From Acidimicrobiales bacterium (lineage in GTDB: Bacteria > Actinomycetota > Acidimicrobiia > Acidimicrobiales > Acidimicrobilacustridaceae): DNA of 5,494 nucleotides. The stretch covers positions 1-5,494 of the forward strand of contig JALQSZ010000112.1 of NCBI GenBank assembly GCA_023264135.1, given 5' to 3'. Below are positions 4,482 through 5,494 of this stretch, one piece after another (positions within the stretch are counted from its first letter, which is position 1; every line of letters starts with the position of its first letter). The translations under genes were made by a program, and so were the position numbers. The notes under the pieces are model-generated. The model was not told where the DNA came from. It saw only the letters and a list, made by a program, of their open reading frames with translations, and did not search any database.

Positions 4482-5494
4482 ATGACGACGGCCGGGGAAC
4501 ACCCCACCGTCGGCGCTTCACCTCTGCGCGTGCGCTGGCTTGGCACCGTTCCCTATGGCGAGGCTTCAGATCTGCAACACGCGTTGTTCGAGCACGGCAC
4601 CGATGATTGGCTGCTCCTGCTCGAACATCCGCACGTCTACACACTCGGCTCGAATGCCGATCCAGCAAATGTCCTTGTCGATCCAGCGTCAGTAGGTGCG
4701 GAATGTCTGCGTACCGATCGTGGTGGCGATGTCACCTATCACGGGCCGGGCCAACTAGTCGGTTATCCCGTGCTTTCCGTTGCGGGCAAACGCGGTGGAG
4801 GAATGGCCGACACCGTTGCCTATGTTCGATCGGTTGAAGAACTGGTGATCGGAGCGCTCACTGATCTCGGACTCTCCGATGTCGGACGGCTCGATCAGTA
4901 CCCGGGGGTGTGGGTGGCCCCGAACTCGGAAACTCCTCGAAAGATCGCGGCGATCGGTGTTCGACTCACTCGCGGTCGTTCAATGCATGGTTTCGCAATC
5001 AATGTCGACCCTGATATGTCGATGTTCACGCACATCGTTCCGTGTGGCATCGCCGATAAAGCGGTGACTTCGCTTGCCCAAGAGGGAATCGATGTGTCGA
5101 TGGCCGAGGTCGTCGACGCCGTCGTGAATCGGGCGACGGCCTTGTGGGCACCGACTCGACCAGTGGACCGCGCTGACATCATTCGTCGATCCACCGATGG
5201 CGATGATGACCTCGCACCGTTCAGTAGGGGTGCCGGTGCTGGTCTTCCGGTGAAAACCGGTGCCGACCATCGTGCAGGTCCGTCGTTGCGGTTGAAGGGA
5301 AGGCTGGCGGAAGCAGGAGTGGTCGACGGTCTCGATGTCGCCGAACGCAAACCTGAGTGGATGCGCGCGAAGTTGAACATCGGCGGACGTCCGCTTGAGT
5401 TGAAGAAGACACTTCGAGACCTGCAACTTGTCACTGTGTGTGAAGAAGCCGGGTGTCCGAATCTTTCGGAGTGTTGGTCCGACGGAACCGCCAC
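4482..5494 (+). CDS. lipB-lipA: LipB-LipA fusion: octanoyltransferase joined to lipoyl synthase (3' end beyond window)
   Basis: One open frame of 337 visible codons has no stop up to the window edge. Residues 1 to about 222 are a complete LipB (EC 2.3.1.181), which moves octanoyl from acyl carrier protein to the E2 lysine: LLLLEHPHVYTLG, the signature RGGDVTYHGPGQLVGY at 80-95, catalytic Lys154 in RKIAAIGVR, and the acyl-accepting Cys188 in IVPCGIADKAVTSL. A linker of about 65 residues follows. From about residue 269 the sequence becomes LipA (EC 2.8.1.8), the radical-SAM sulfur-insertion enzyme: RKPEWMRAKL (289-298), LELKKTLRDLQLVTVCEEAGC, and the auxiliary 4Fe-4S motif C-x4-C-x5-C at Cys320, Cys325 and Cys331, then SDGTAT. 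The radical-SAM Cx3Cx2C lies past the end. The ATG is 2 bp after the E2 stop, with GGAG at 4470-4473, so it is co-translated with E2. LipB and LipA are usually separate adjacent genes; a base-indel error is the main alternative. Confidence 0.9.
   Translation, partial: MTTAGEHPTVGASPLRVRWLGTVPYGEASDLQHALFEHGTDDWLLLLEHPHVYTLGSNADPANVLVDPASVGAECLRTDRGGDVTYHGPGQLVGYPVLSVAGKRGGGMADTVAYVRSVEELVIGALTDLGLSDVGRLDQYPGVWVAPNSETPRKIAAIGVRLTRGRSMHGFAINVDPDMSMFTHIVPCGIADKAVTSLAQEGIDVSMAEVVDAVVNRATALWAPTRPVDRADIIRRSTDGDDDLAPFSRGAGAGLPVKTGADHRAGPSLRLKGRLAEAGVVDGLDVAERKPEWMRAKLNIGGRPLELKKTLRDLQLVTVCEEAGCPNLSECWSDGTA
5148..5342 (+). other. Inter-domain linker of LipB-LipA with possible internal LipA starts
   Basis: Codons 223-287 match neither the LipB core nor the LipA core. 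They begin PTRPVDRADIIRRS, then a GDDD acidic patch and Gly-rich residues, then PSLRLKGRLAEAG, whose LRL resembles the first residues of mycobacterial LipA as I remember it. In-frame near-start codons that could give a free LipA are GTG at 5250, TTG at 5286 and TTG at 5292; an AGGT at 5276-5279 is a weak ribosome site for the TTG codons. The only ATG (5361) lies after the conserved KPEW and is too late. No strong internal start is seen, which favours a true fused product. Confidence 0.5.

Noticed and set aside
4895..5494. A 199-residue minus-strand frame open to the window edge
   Set aside because: It overlaps the LipB-LipA frame, whose catalytic motifs are unmistakable; the minus-strand translation is Ser/Arg-rich with no domain.
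1..5494. Mobile elements, CRISPR arrays, tRNA or rRNA genes, phage genes
   Set aside because: No transposase, terminal inverted repeats, regularly spaced repeats, cloverleaf or rRNA-like sequence was seen; the region reads as core metabolic chromosome.

Overview
The window looks like chromosomal DNA of a moderately high-GC actinobacterium, more likely from the Acidimicrobiia side than the mycobacterial side. I infer this from the protein style (LpdA, the Ala/Pro-rich E2 linker), a GTG start and the gene order; no rRNA or other marker gene is present to confirm it. Every stretch except the first 21 bases and one ~294-bp divergent gap is explained by genes.

Left part (22-1401, minus strand): two tightly spaced genes, a TIGR01777/YfcH-type NAD(P)-binding epimerase (promoter-proximal) followed 12 bp later by a small SRPBCC-fold protein. 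Middle (1402-1695): a divergent control region with a short palindrome near the epimerase start, a possible 30-residue single-pass membrane microprotein, a strong GC-rich hairpin with tandem repeats, and candidate -10 elements for rightward transcription. Right part (1696-5494, plus strand): a compact operon of lpdA (E3 dihydrolipoyl dehydrogenase), then after 15 bp an E2 dihydrolipoamide acyltransferase, then after 2 bp a lipoate biosynthesis gene that runs off the window.

The genes form one functional story. LipB transfers octanoyl from acyl carrier protein to the E2 lipoyl domain, LipA inserts two sulfurs to give lipoyl, the lipoylated E2 carries acyl groups in a 2-oxoacid dehydrogenase complex, and LpdA reoxidises the dihydrolipoyl arm. 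The E1 component is not in the window. In Mycobacterium tuberculosis the order dlaT - TIGR01777 epimerase (Rv2216) - lipB - lipA is, from memory, similar, so the epimerase seen here beside the operon, though divergent, is probably a conserved neighbour.

The most notable observation is that the last gene is a single uninterrupted reading frame joining a complete LipB octanoyltransferase to the start of LipA lipoyl synthase (through its C-x4-C-x5-C cluster motif). This would be a bifunctional octanoyltransferase-lipoyl synthase. I followed the frame codon by codon from 4482 to the end and found no stop.
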